From assembly GCA_002329155.1 (NCBI GenBank), contig DCXY01000026.1:39991-103990 (forward strand): 64,000 nucleotides of DNA, read 5' to 3'. A program made the translations under genes and the position numbers. Shown here piece by piece: positions 19,005-27,338 of this stretch. Under the pieces are notes generated by a model that was not told where the DNA came from, did not search any database, and saw only the letters and a program-made list of their open reading frames with translations. Source of the DNA: Stenotrophomonas sp. UBA2124. GTDB lineage: Bacteria > Pseudomonadota > Gammaproteobacteria > Xanthomonadales > Xanthomonadaceae. The number at the start of each line of letters is the position of its first letter. Within the stretch, counting starts at the first letter, position 1.

Positions 19005-19433
19005 TCAGAGCTCCTGGTCGGCCACGCGCACGAAATCGTTGACCATGCGGTCGGCCAGCCCCTGGAAACCCAGCGCCAACGCCGGGCCCAGCAGGCGCGA
19101 AGTCGGCTCGAACTCCATCACCAGGCTGACCTTGCAGGCATTGTCGGCCAATGGCTGGAACTCCCAGCGGCCGTGCAGGCGCTTGAACGGCCCGTCACGC
19201 AGCTGCATGTCGATGCTGTGCGGGCGCTGCAGGGCGTTCTCGGTCATGAACCAGGTGCGGAAGGACCCGAGGCCCAGGTCCAGCCGCGCCACCAGTTTTT
19301 CCTCACCCTGTTCCAGAATCTCGGCCTTGTCGCACCAGCGGAAGCGGCGCGGGTAGGCGGAAACGTCGTTGACAAGGTCAAACATGCGCTCGGCGGAGTG
19401 TTCGACCAGGGCACTGCGGCGGATTGTAGGCAT
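19005..19433 (-). CDS. ratA: RatA-family START-domain protein (coenzyme Q-binding)
   Basis: 142 aa from the ATG at 19433; the longer frame to 19649 runs through the smpB gene on the other strand and is not used. Starts MPTIRRSALVEHSAERMFDLVNDVSAYPRRF, typical of the polyketide cyclase/START family that includes yeast Coq10 and E. coli RatA. RatA was described as a toxin blocking 70S assembly; Coq10-type lipid binding is the alternative role. Divergent from smpB and followed by rnfH, a conserved neighbourhood. Confidence 0.88.
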   Translation of the reverse strand: MPTIRRSALVEHSAERMFDLVNDVSAYPRRFRWCDKAEILEQGEEKLVARLDLGLGSFRTWFMTENALQRPHSIDMQLRDGPFKRLHGRWEFQPLADNACKVSLVMEFEPTSRLLGPALALGFQGLADRMVNDFVRVADQEL

Positions 19434-19485
19434 GGGCAGTACGAGTGGATATCCGGAATGCCTCCGGATCGGAGACAATACGTAA

Positions 19486-19989
19486 ATGAGCAAGAACTCC
19501 GGCAAGGATAAAGCAAAGAACGCGAAGGCCGACAAAACCATCGCGTTGAACAAGCGTGCCCGGCACGAATACCACATCGAAGAACGCTTCGAGGCCGGGC
19601 TGGTGTTGCAGGGTTGGGAGGTCAAGGCCATCCGCGCAGGCCGCGGCAATATGACCGACGCCTACGCCTATGTGAAGGACGGCGAGATCTACCTGATCGG
19701 CGCGCAGATCACCCCGTTGATCCAGGCCTCGACCCACACCGTTCCCGAGGACCGCCGCCAGCGCAAGCTGCTGCTGCACCGGAACGAGATCGACAAGCTG
19801 ATCGGCCGCGTAGAGCGCGACGGCTACACCCTCGTGCCCACCGCGATGTACTGGAGCAAGAACAAGATCAAGCTCGAAATCGCTTTGGCCAAGGGCAAGC
19901 AGACGCACGACAAGCGCGACGCCGCCAAGGACCGCGACTGGGCCCGGGAGAAGCAGCGCGCCTTGCGCGCCCACAACCGCAACGCCTGA
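19486..19989 (+). CDS. smpB: SsrA-binding protein SmpB
   Basis: 167 aa. After a basic N-terminus, the SmpB core is clear: ALNKRARHEYHIEERFEAGLVLQGWEVKAIRAGRGNMTDAY, RDGYTLVPTAMYW, and the basic C-terminal tail KQTHDKRDAAKDRDWAREKQR that enters the ribosomal mRNA channel. It binds the tRNA-like part of tmRNA during trans-translation; its partner ssrA lies 250 bp downstream. Confidence 0.95.
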   Translation: MSKNSGKDKAKNAKADKTIALNKRARHEYHIEERFEAGLVLQGWEVKAIRAGRGNMTDAYAYVKDGEIYLIGAQITPLIQASTHTVPEDRRQRKLLLHRNEIDKLIGRVERDGYTLVPTAMYWSKNKIKLEIALAKGKQTHDKRDAAKDRDWAREKQRALRAHNRNA

Positions 19990-20051
19990 GCCGCCACCCG
20001 TAGCCCGTAGCCAAGCTGCGCTGAGGCCCTCCCCCAGGCACCAACACGCCT

Positions 20052-20081
20052 GTAGCCCGGGTAAGCAAAGCGCACCCGGGG
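20052..20081. repeat. GTAG-headed REP palindrome
   Basis: gtag followed by cccgggt-aagcaaagcgc-acccggg. GTAG-headed palindromes of this form are the REP elements mobilised by RAYT transposases in Stenotrophomonas and relatives. Three more copies occur at 32630-32953. Confidence 0.7.
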
Positions 20082-20240
20082 CTTTGCAGGGTCACCTCAC
20101 CCATCAGGTGACCTCCACCACGGCAATCACACCAGCGCGTGACGATTCAGCTTGTTTGCCGTAACATCGCGACCGTCGAGCAACCGTCACCTGCTGGAAA
20201 CAGACAGGCGCCGGTAAAACGCATGATTCTTGAAGAAATC

Positions 20241-20594
20241 GGGGGTGCACTGGTTTCGACGGGGGTTATGAAGTCGCTTGGTGCATGCCGAGGGGGTAGC
20301 TTTCCTCGTAAATCCAGCTGCAAAACTCTAGTTGCCAACGACGACAACTACGCTCTCGCCGCTTAAGGCGTAAGCCCCGAACCCACTTGTGCCCGTGCTC
20401 GTGGATGTAGGGTCATTATCACGGAACCGGCTGTGACGGCTGCCTGTCAGTCACGGCTTAACCAAAACAGGCTGGTCCTTGGGTGCGCTTTGCACACCGT
20501 GCTGCCACGGGACGAGATCCAACGGTGAGCTAAGCATGTAGTACCAAGGATGGAGTGCCTTCGGACGGCGGTTCAATTCCGCCCACCTCCACCA
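20241..20594 (+). ncRNA. ssrA: Transfer-messenger RNA (tmRNA)
   Basis: The 5' end GGGGGTG pairs with CACCTCC near the 3' end to make the tRNA-like acceptor stem; the T arm (GGTTCAATTCC) and encoded CCA are present. The tag frame (20334-20366) encodes ANDDNYALAA and a TAA, the standard degradation tag. It rescues stalled ribosomes with SmpB. The 3' end is the integration site of the downstream mobile element. Confidence 0.96.
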
Positions 20595-20595
20595 T
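20578..20595. other. attL, left 18-bp core repeat of the mobile element
   Basis: tccgcccacctccaccat, the end of ssrA, is repeated exactly at 29797-29814. The flanks on either side differ. This is the expected product of tyrosine-recombinase insertion at the 3' end of tmRNA. Confidence 0.85.
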
Positions 20596-20599
20596 TCTC

Positions 20600-20643
20600 G
20601 CCTTGAAATCTACGCTAAGTGCATTGATTTTTCAAGGCTTTTT
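20600..20643 (+). terminator. Element-supplied terminator for tmRNA
   Basis: gccttgaaa (20600-20608) pairs with tttcaaggc (20630-20638), followed by five T. It starts 6 bp after the ssrA CCA, inside the element, and replaces the original terminator now at 29840-29875. Confidence 0.75.
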
Positions 20644-20658
20644 GGTAGAAAACGCGCC

Positions 20659-20701
20659 TCAAACGATACCCCTTCAAGGTATCGTTTGAGGTATCGTTTT
20701 G
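20659..20701. other. Integrase arm-type repeats, left end
   Basis: An inverted copy caaacgatacc and two direct copies of ggtatcgttt, 12 bp apart (20678-20701). The 24-bp block at 20678-20701 is identical to 29711-29734 at the other end. The recombinase start codon (TTG 20699) lies inside it, so integrase binding could repress its own gene. Confidence 0.65.
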
Positions 20702-22285
20702 CCCAAACCCTTCTTGTTGAAGCGCGCCAGCGGGCTCTATGCCCGCTTTCTTGTGCCCGTGGATTTGCGCCAGGCCCTGGGTTGCCGCTTCCTCGTTCGT
20801 GCCCTGCCCGGCCGAGGCGATGCCGCCCGGCTAGTCGCTGCCCGCATGGCTGTGGCACTCTCGGAAGCATTCAAAGCGCTACGAACAGGGACGATGAACG
20901 ACGACATCAAGGACATCTTGCGACGGGTGCGCGAGAACGGGCACTACGACCTGACAATCCAGCAGGTGCGGCTGCCCAACGGGCTTACGCTCGGCGGCGT
21001 GGAAATCAACACGGCCGAGGACCGCCGGCTGTTCCGGCAGACCGTGCAGGACTTAAACGCTCTCGCAGCAAAGGACCCGCTGATGGCGGGCATGCACGGC
21101 TGGGAGCCCCCACGCCCGCCGGCACCGCCTGCGCCTCCCGCCGGGCCGCTCCTGTCCGAGCGCATTGACGTCTACCTCGGGGACATGCGGCGGGCTCAGC
21201 GCGCCGTGCGCAACGTCATGGATACGGAATACACCCTGCGGCTGTTCCTCGCCTTGGGCGACGACAAGCCCATTGAAGAGGTCTCGGCCACGGACGTGCG
21301 GGCGTTTCTTGATGCGCTGGCGGTCTACCCGGCCAACGCCAGCAAGAAAGCCGCGTTTCGTGGCCTGACGCCCAAGGAAGTGTTAACGAAGGCCAAAAGA
21401 GGCGGCCACCCGACCCTGCTGGAGCGCACCCAGGAGAAGCGACGCGACCACTTGGCCGCCTTCTTCAACGCCCAGGCTGACGAGGCGCTTATTCCCAAAG
21501 CCCCGCACAAGGCCATCATGAACCGTTCCAAGTCCCAAACCGACGCCCCGACCCGCGAACCGTTCACGCCGGAAGAGCTGGCCGCGCTCTTCGATGCCGA
21601 GGCATTCCCGCCGTGGGCGAGCAAATACCCGCACCGCTGGTTCGGCTCCATCCTGGGCGTCGCCACGGGTGCGCGCGTCAACGAGGTGGCCCAGCTCTAT
21701 GTGGACGACGTTGCAGAGGTGGGCGGCCATTGGGGCATCCATATCCGTGCCCTGCGCCCGGACCAGCGCCTGAAGAACACGCATTCCTCGCGCTTTGTCC
21801 CGTTGTCGGACAACGTGCTGCAGGCGGGATTTCTAGAGTTCGTCGAGGACGTGAAGCGGGCCGGATTTGACCGCCTGTTCCCGCACCTCCAGCATTCTGA
21901 AGCCGGCGGCTACGGGGACACGATGGGCGACCAGTTCCGCGCCTACGCCATCAAGCGCGGCCTGACCGGTCGGCTGAAGTCCTTCCACTGCTTCCGGCAC
22001 AACGTGGCCAACACGCTGGTCAACGAACTCGGGACGCCCATCCAAGTGACCCAGGAAATCACCGGGCACGACTTGACCTTGCCCAGCGGCCTCAAGCATT
22101 ACGTCAACCCCGGCACCATCCCCAAGCGCTTTGCGGCGCTGAACGAATACGGCCCACCCGTGCCGCTGCCGACCTATGTGCCAGGTCCGTTTGACCGGGC
22201 CTTTAAGCAGGTGGCCCACATCGAGCGCCGCAGGGAGAAAGCCGCCAAGACGCGCCAAGCCAAGAAAAGCAAAGCCCCCGAGTGA
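20699..22285 (+). CDS. int: Tyrosine recombinase/integrase of the mobile element
   Basis: 528 aa from a TTG start with GAGG 7 nt upstream. The N-terminus (LLKRASGLYARFLVPVDLRQALG) is the DUF6538-type arm-binding part; a core-binding domain follows (LSERIDVYLGDMRRAQRAVRN), and the catalytic domain (about residues 275-490) shows Arg in ATGARVNEVAQL, His-x-x-Arg in HCFRHNVANTL, His in EITGHDL and the nucleophilic Tyr in KHYVNPG. It inserts and excises the element at the 3' end of ssrA. Confidence 0.9.
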   Translation: MPKPFLLKRASGLYARFLVPVDLRQALGCRFLVRALPGRGDAARLVAARMAVALSEAFKALRTGTMNDDIKDILRRVRENGHYDLTIQQVRLPNGLTLGGVEINTAEDRRLFRQTVQDLNALAAKDPLMAGMHGWEPPRPPAPPAPPAGPLLSERIDVYLGDMRRAQRAVRNVMDTEYTLRLFLALGDDKPIEEVSATDVRAFLDALAVYPANASKKAAFRGLTPKEVLTKAKRGGHPTLLERTQEKRRDHLAAFFNAQADEALIPKAPHKAIMNRSKSQTDAPTREPFTPEELAALFDAEAFPPWASKYPHRWFGSILGVATGARVNEVAQLYVDDVAEVGGHWGIHIRALRPDQRLKNTHSSRFVPLSDNVLQAGFLEFVEDVKRAGFDRLFPHLQHSEAGGYGDTMGDQFRAYAIKRGLTGRLKSFHCFRHNVANTLVNELGTPIQVTQEITGHDLTLPSGLKHYVNPGTIPKRFAALNEYGPPVPLPTYVPGPFDRAFKQVAHIERRREKAAKTRQAKKSKAPE

Positions 22286-22363
22286 GCGGGGGCTTTGGGT
22301 GTCGGCGCGTCAAGAGAAGACCAAGAAAAGTGCATCCGCCCTCTTACCCCGGCTAGCCATTGA

Positions 22364-22570
22364 CTACGGTTTAGCGTCCTTTTCGCTGGCGCGCCGGTTG
22401 CCCTCGTCAATCATCCTTCGAATGGTGCTGTTCAAGTCTGCTTGCGCCTGCGTAAGCGCTTCGGCCCTGTGATACTCGCGCCGGGCCCCCGCAGGGTCAA
22501 AACGTCCGTTAACCCAGTTCGCTGGGTTCTCCTCCGGAAAATCGTCAAAATAGTCCGACCATTCGCCCAC
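22364..22570 (-). CDS. Small hypothetical protein of the element
   Basis: 68 aa, GTG start at 22570 with a perfect AGGAGG six bases upstream (22577-22582), which decides the start over the longer frame to 22657. Acidic, mostly helical (starting GEWSDYFDDFPEEN, then ALTQAQADLNSTIRRMIDEG). No recognised family. By size and place next to the integrase it could be an excisionase or regulator, but no helix-turn-helix is evident. Confidence 0.6.
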   Translation of the reverse strand: MGEWSDYFDDFPEENPANWVNGRFDPAGARREYHRAEALTQAQADLNSTIRRMIDEGNRRASEKDAKP

Positions 22571-23456
22571 GGTATGCCTCCTAGCAGTGTGTAGGCGAAC
22601 AATACCCCGACGCCAGTCAAACTGCCAGGAATACCGTCCCAGCGACGGTATGCACATGAGTAGGCGTCAAGGGGCCGACGCGCGCCGATGTGCTTTTCTG
22701 GAACTGGAAAAGCCCGGGCCTGCCCTTCTTCCCCTTAAAGCTTCGCTAAGCTCCCCTGCTTTGCCCTTCATCTTGGGGGTCGCCTCCGGCTCCCCCGACG
22801 ATGAAGGGCAAAGTCTCCCCTAGGACCTCCGCGCGAAGCGGTCGGGGTGACTTGGCCCCCGTTGGTTACCGCCCCAAGGGACGGCCCGACAGTCGGGCGC
22901 GGTGATAGAAGGACTACACCGCTACGACGGATTCACGCGGTCCAACCGCGCCGGCTCAGGGTTCCGTCACCACTATGTGGCGTCTCTCCTGTGGGCTTGC
23001 CCGTTCCCCAGCCGTCGCTGGAAAATATCATCCTAGCTGCCATCCATGGGCCACAAACCGCTGATAGTCGGACCGCGACAGGGCACACGAGTGGGGCCAG
23101 ATTGAGCACTCCCCACGCCTCTGCGACGCTTGAACTACCTGGTTGGCGCAGGTTGCAGGCCATACAGCGCCCGGTCCCCCTGCTTCAAAGCCTGCGCACC
23201 CTGGTGGGGTCAACCCAAGCCCTTGCGGGCTCCCAGTTCTCCTTGTGCGCAGCCGGTCTTTCCACCGACAACGAGTTACGGCTACCAACGGCCTTCGGGC
23301 TGGGCAGATTCGGGGGGCGAGTAAAGAGGGGGCTTGCGGCTCCGTCCAGGCTTGTTAGAGTGGCCTCAAGGGGCCTTGCCTGGGCATGTCGTAGCTGATT
23401 CCTACATTTGCTCGCCTCCGAGTCGCTCAAACTCGGGGGCCATGGATTAAACTTAT
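22571..23456 (+). other. Gene-free, GC-rich, hairpin-rich stretch (possible structured RNA)
   Basis: About 890 bases with no convincing CDS on either strand. It contains a hairpin with a perfect 13-bp outer stem at 22760-22812 (tttgcccttcatc / gatgaagggcaaa, with an inner GGGGG/CCCCC stem), a gcccga-cag-tcgggc hairpin near 22882, and a 9-bp hairpin at about 23414-23440. An intrinsic terminator pointing along + follows. A long structured RNA or an eroded gene region are both possible. Confidence 0.35.
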
Positions 23457-23494
23457 GACGCCCCGCGCCGATGTCAAGCGTGGGGCGTCTTTTT
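23457..23494 (+). terminator. Intrinsic terminator in the element
   Basis: gacgcccc (23457-23464) pairs with ggggcgtc (23482-23489), then a run of T. It ends a + strand transcript coming from the gene-free stretch upstream, just before the lipoprotein gene. Confidence 0.75.
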
Positions 23495-23517
23495 ATGCAG
23501 AACATCAGGGGAAGGAA

Positions 23518-23847
23518 ATGTTAGGGAAAACGTCTGTGCTGCTTTGCGCCGCCGCGTTCGCGCTATCCGGCTGCGCAACACACAAGGAAATGTTGGTCAC
23601 CGGTGCCAGCCGGGCGGATGGCACCATCACCCTCGCCTACGAGAGCAATGAGTTCCAACGCGTCTCCGTCGATGCCCAAAAAGCCGAGGACATGGCAGCA
23701 CAACGCTGCAAGGCATGGGGTTACGATGGAGCAGAGTCTTTTGGGTCTCAGCAAACAGAATGCCTCTCTCGCCGTGGCTTCGGCAACTGTGGCAGCCGAC
23801 GGGTGTCGGTTGTCTACCAGTGCACTGGCTCACCGGGGCAGAGATAG
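23518..23847 (+). CDS. Small lipoprotein, YecR-like
   Basis: 109 aa from the ATG at 23518, preceded by ggggaagga. Signal peptide with lipobox FALSGC (Cys at residue 19). The rest (YESNEFQRVSVDAQKAEDMAAQRCKAWGYDGAESFG, with several later Cys) resembles YecR-type lipoproteins, whose function is unknown. First of three consecutive + strand genes in the element. Confidence 0.7.
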   Translation: MLGKTSVLLCAAAFALSGCATHKEMLVTGASRADGTITLAYESNEFQRVSVDAQKAEDMAAQRCKAWGYDGAESFGSQQTECLSRRGFGNCGSRRVSVVYQCTGSPGQR

Positions 23848-23852
23848 AAGCG

Positions 23853-24269
23853 ATGAAGACCGCCCAAGTCGTCCTGGCATTTTTTGGTCTTGCCGTTTCG
23901 CTCCATGGGGCAGCCGAGACTAGAAAGATGGACTTCGTCCCCTCGCAAAGCACTATCAATGATGTGGCGCGCTGCACTGCTGCGGCAAGCTATGTCATGG
24001 CTGCCGCCGCCACCTTGCCCAATGATTCTTCCCGCTGGATTAACTTCGCTACCGACATCAGCAAAACGATGTCCGAGGACGAAAGTCGTTCACCGGAGCA
24101 CCGCGCCCAAATGACCCCCTCCGTGGCTGAAATCTTCGTTGCGGCCGCCCACATCAGGGGACTGCTTGAACAGGGGTGGGATATCAAGAAGCCTTCTGGT
24201 AGAGACTATGTCGTGGCTAATGCTGCCGCTTACTGCACAGCCTCGCTTCTGGGCCCCAAGAAGCCCTAG
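23853..24269 (+). CDS. Secreted protein of unknown function
   Basis: 138 aa from the ATG at 23853, 5 bp after the lipoprotein gene. A short signal peptide (MKTAQVVLAFFGLAVSLHGAA) is followed by a mostly helical domain with two Cys (VARCTAAASYVMAAAA; AAAYCTASLLG) that could form a disulfide. This pattern is seen in small periplasmic proteins, including some immunity proteins, but I do not recognise a specific family. Confidence 0.6.
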   Translation: MKTAQVVLAFFGLAVSLHGAAETRKMDFVPSQSTINDVARCTAAASYVMAAAATLPNDSSRWINFATDISKTMSEDESRSPEHRAQMTPSVAEIFVAAAHIRGLLEQGWDIKKPSGRDYVVANAAAYCTASLLGPKKP

Positions 24270-24296
24270 CACTCGATTAGAAGAAAGGAACGAAGC

Positions 24297-24569
24297 ATGT
24301 TTTGGAAGAAGAAGCGCGACCATTCGGCAACCATTGAGAAAATAGCGGTCTCGCTCGTAGATGCTGGACAGCAGACAGGTGTCCTACCATTCCTTTCCCT
24401 ATCGGAGGCAGCGGAATATGCAAGCGACAAAAGTCCGCTGGTCTCGCCGGGGTTCGTGCAATGCCACGTAGTGATTGGCGAGGGATTCTACAACTTAGAG
24501 TTCAAGCCCCATCCAGATACGGGCGTCTACATGAGCGCCTTTTACTACGGAAAAGCTGATGAGCTTTGA
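24297..24569 (+). CDS. Hypothetical cytoplasmic protein
   Basis: 90 aa, ATG preceded by agaaaggaa. No signal peptide. Sequence MFWKKKRDHSATIEKIAVSL, then PFLSLSEAAEYASDKSPLVSPGF, ending YMSAFYYGKADEL. Family not recognised. A weak hairpin (gccggc/gccggc) follows at about 24578-24597. Confidence 0.5.
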   Translation: MFWKKKRDHSATIEKIAVSLVDAGQQTGVLPFLSLSEAAEYASDKSPLVSPGFVQCHVVIGEGFYNLEFKPHPDTGVYMSAFYYGKADEL

Positions 24570-24634
24570 ATGGAAGTGCCGGCTGAAAACGCCGGCGCTT
24601 TCACGGTGGTTGTTCTAAGGCGGTTTTGCATTGA

Positions 24635-26593
24635 CTAAAGCCGCGGTGGCAGCGGACGGCGGGCTGGACTGACCAGCTCCGGCGGTCGCACGGCTTGGCC
24701 CGGGGTCGGCGGCACCGGGGCCATGGCCCGCGTCGGCGCGAGCTCGGCAGTGGGTTTGACGGGCGGGAACTGGTGCGGGAACTGCGTCAGGAAATCCGCC
24801 GTTGCCAACTCGAACGCCACCCCGGCTTTGTCTTTGGCTTCGCTGGTCTGTTCGCGCAACGCGCGGGCCTGCTGCTCTTGGATCCGGGCCTGCTGCCTCT
24901 GTTCTTGCATCGCCTGCGCCGCCCGGTCTTTCGCGGTAGGCCGTCCTACCTTGCGCAGCAACGTGGAGCGCAAATCGGTGGGCACCGGGAACGTGTTGGC
25001 ATCGGCCACGGCCCTGCGGCGGACCAGCCTGGCGTCCTCCCTGGATTGTTTGGCGTTCGCATGTGCCTGGCGCTTTTCGGCCAAGTCGTCCCACCGCTGG
25101 ATGAGCACGCGAGAGGCAGAACGCTGCTCCGGGGTGGCATTGCTGGACATAAGCGCCCGGCGTGCCACCTTGAACATCTGTTCAATCATCTCTTCCAGAT
25201 TCTTGACCGCTTGGTCGCCTGCCATGATTTCCGCCTGCCTGTTTTGATTGTTTTTGCGTGAAGCGCGCTCAACCGCCGCCGCCCCCTTGCCCTGATGACC
25301 GCCCCCAGCGGGGGCTGGCCGGGGCATGGATGCCCTGGCTTTGTGCGCAGCGGGACGCTGTGCACGCGCCTGGACGGCGGCCCCTGGCTTTGTAGCTACG
25401 GCGTGGCCTGGAAGCTGGAGCACCGCAGGACCGGCGCGGTGATGTCTCTGTTCATCTGGCCGCAGAACACGACTAAAGCCGGCGCTTTCGGCGGCTGGTC
25501 GTCCACCACTGGCCAGCCCAGGGTTAAGGCCGTTGAGTGGGCGCAGCGGAGGCACGCGCTCGTTGCCAGTTCCGGGTTTTCGGACTCGACAAGCATCGAT
25601 GTTATTTCGCGTGAGAGCGGGCGCGCGGGGACGGCGCTTGCGGCCGGGTTGGCGGCTGGGGCTGGTGGGGTCATGGCGTGGGGCCTCGGTGGGGGCGGCC
25701 CGGCGGGGTCGCTTGGCGTGTTGACGGTCAAAAAGGGCTTGGGCGTGCAGGGCCTGCTCGTCCACGTGCTGGAGCCGCCCTTCGGCGGCGGCTTGGGCTT
25801 TGAGCTCGCGGAAGCGGTCGGCCTGGGCCTGGGCGTGCTGGGCGTTTTCGGTGCGCACCCGCCGGACGCGCTCGGCGCGGGGGCTGCGCTTGCCCCGACG
25901 GGCTGCAGCGGTGGCGGTCCGGCCCACCTTGGGTTCCGGTCGGCGGTCCAGCTTGGCGGCCAGGGCAAAGTCGCCCACGCTGACGGCGGCCATCTGCCGG
26001 TCCAGCAAGCTGCGGTGGTCCACGCGCGCGACCAGGCCGGCGCGTTCCAGGTGAGCGTTGATAGTGTCGGCCACCTGGGCGCGCACTTCTTCCACGGCCC
26101 CGGTTTTGCGGTCGTCCAGTTCGCGGGTTTTTGCGCCCAGTCCGGTCAGCTCCATTCGCCGCGTCGTCGCCAAAATGTGCACGTGGTGGTTGCGCTCGTC
26201 GGCCTTTTTGTCCGGAGCATGGATGGCGAACATGGCCGCAAAGCCGAACCGGTCCACCAGGCGGGCGGTGAGGTCGCGGGCCAAGTCGGCGCGTTGCTCG
26301 TCGGTCAGCTCGTGCGGGAGCGACACCAGGAACTCCCGTGCCACCACACTGTTCTTGCGCGTCTCGGCCGCTTCGGCGGCGTTCCAGAGTTGGGCCGGGT
26401 TCCGGGCCCAATCGGGAGCGTCAGCCGGGGCCAGAATGCCCGAGGCCACCACACCGCTTTTGCGGGTGTAGTCGTGCCGCTCGCCCGTGCGCAAGTCGGT
26501 GACGTCCAGGCCCGCGCGATACGCCGCGCCGGCCACGGCGCTGGCGCCCTGGCTTCGACTGACGGTTTTGATTTCGCAACGGTAAATGGCCAC
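24635..26593 (-). CDS. mobA: MobA/MobL (MobQ-class) relaxase
   Basis: 652 aa from the GTG at 26593 (VAIYRCEIKTVSRSQGASAVAGAAYRAG), the standard beginning of MobA/MobL; the frame runs on upstream to 26836 but through the oriT region. Relaxase domain about residues 1-220, with Tyr residues near the N-terminus and the metal-binding motif HHVHILATTRR. The long C-terminal part is Arg/Ala/Gln-rich with coiled coil and no primase or helicase motif that I can see. It nicks one strand at oriT and pilots it into the recipient. Confidence 0.85.
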   Translation of the reverse strand: MAIYRCEIKTVSRSQGASAVAGAAYRAGLDVTDLRTGERHDYTRKSGVVASGILAPADAPDWARNPAQLWNAAEAAETRKNSVVAREFLVSLPHELTDEQRADLARDLTARLVDRFGFAAMFAIHAPDKKADERNHHVHILATTRRMELTGLGAKTRELDDRKTGAVEEVRAQVADTINAHLERAGLVARVDHRSLLDRQMAAVSVGDFALAAKLDRRPEPKVGRTATAAARRGKRSPRAERVRRVRTENAQHAQAQADRFRELKAQAAAEGRLQHVDEQALHAQALFDRQHAKRPRRAAPTEAPRHDPTSPSRQPGRKRRPRAPALTRNNIDACRVRKPGTGNERVPPLRPLNGLNPGLASGGRPAAESAGFSRVLRPDEQRHHRAGPAVLQLPGHAVATKPGAAVQARAQRPAAHKARASMPRPAPAGGGHQGKGAAAVERASRKNNQNRQAEIMAGDQAVKNLEEMIEQMFKVARRALMSSNATPEQRSASRVLIQRWDDLAEKRQAHANAKQSREDARLVRRRAVADANTFPVPTDLRSTLLRKVGRPTAKDRAAQAMQEQRQQARIQEQQARALREQTSEAKDKAGVAFELATADFLTQFPHQFPPVKPTAELAPTRAMAPVPPTPGQAVRPPELVSPARRPLPPRL

Positions 26594-26682
26594 ATGGTCC
26601 CCAAGCTTTGGCAAGCCCGCCAGTCCCCGTTCACGGGGGCGTCCGGCGGAAGGGGGCAGCGAGTGCGTAGCGCTCGCGGGGT

Positions 26683-26740
26683 GTCGGGGGCGAAGCCCCT
26701 GACCGCGGGCAAACTCGAAGAGTTTGCATAACCGCGCTCT
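26683..26740. other. oriT: Candidate oriT, IncQ-like
   Basis: gcaaactc-gaa-gagtttgc (26709-26727) followed at once by ataaccgcgctct. The layout and the ctcgaagag core closely resemble the oriT of IncQ plasmids R1162/RSF1010, where an inverted repeat with the same core precedes the nick region (GGTAAATGCGCC). A second inverted repeat (gtcgggggc-gaa-gcccctgac, one mismatch) sits at 26683-26703. It lies between the divergent relaxase and TraD-like genes, as expected. IncQ sequence is from memory. Confidence 0.65.
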
Positions 26741-26972
26741 TGCTGTTTTCTTTGGGCGCTTCGCACCCGCATCAAACTCAAGAGAACCGGGGCTGCTCGC
26801 TGCGCTCGCCGCCCCCTGAATCAGGGTTACATGCACAACGGAACTGTCAAGTTTTTAGCCAAAGTCAAAAGCGGCGCTCGCTGCTCGCTCGCGCCAGAAA
26901 ATGGGCGTTGCCCCCTTGCGCTCCGCGCGGAATCTGCTTGCATGGTTTATCAAGACTTAATGCAGGCGTGCC

Positions 26973-27338
26973 GTGGCAGATATTGAAAAGCAAAAACTAA
27001 AACTGGCGAGGATGTTGGAAGCCGCGGCGAAGGAGCAAGCAAAGCTCTTGGTCGCTGAGAAGCAGGAGAAAGAGCGGCACGCCCGCCAGGCCGCGCGAGA
27101 CAAGGCCAAGGAGCGCGCCGCGCTGTTCCGCAGCGCCGATGCGCACCGAAAAATCGTGCTCGGCGGACTGACCATCGCCGCCGGCGCCGATGGCTGGGAC
27201 CCGGCCGAAATCGTTGGCGTGCTGCTGGTCATGGGCGAGCGCATGAGCGCGACCGAAGGCTTGCGCGAGAAGCTACGCGAGCGCGGCATTGCGCACCTGG
27301 AAGCGCGGGCGGCGGCGCGCGAGGCGGCGAAGTCATGA
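26973..27338 (+). CDS. TraD-like mobilization accessory protein
   Basis: 121 aa, GTG start. The N-terminal half is a long charged coiled coil (EKQKLKLARMLEAAAKEQAK); the C-terminal half contains RKIVLGGLTIAAGADGWDPAEIVGVLLVMGE, which matches the small TraD/MobC-like family (PF06412 type) found with MobQ relaxases, thought to help assemble the relaxosome. Its stop overlaps the next start (ATGA), tying the pilin-adhesin to the mobilization module. Confidence 0.65.
   Translation: MADIEKQKLKLARMLEAAAKEQAKLLVAEKQEKERHARQAARDKAKERAALFRSADAHRKIVLGGLTIAAGADGWDPAEIVGVLLVMGERMSATEGLREKLRERGIAHLEARAAAREAAKS

Noticed and set aside
20139..20366. 75-codon ORF ending in ANDDNYALAA
   Set aside because: It is the tmRNA tag frame extended upstream through the tRNA-like part; only the last codons are translated, as the tag.
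22847..23398. 183-codon ORF in the element's non-coding stretch
   Set aside because: No good ribosome site, no recognisable protein character, and it overlaps hairpins; treated as non-coding.
25295..26731. 478-codon + strand ORF opposite the relaxase gene
   Set aside because: Gly-rich frame without a domain; the minus strand carries the MobA/MobL motifs.
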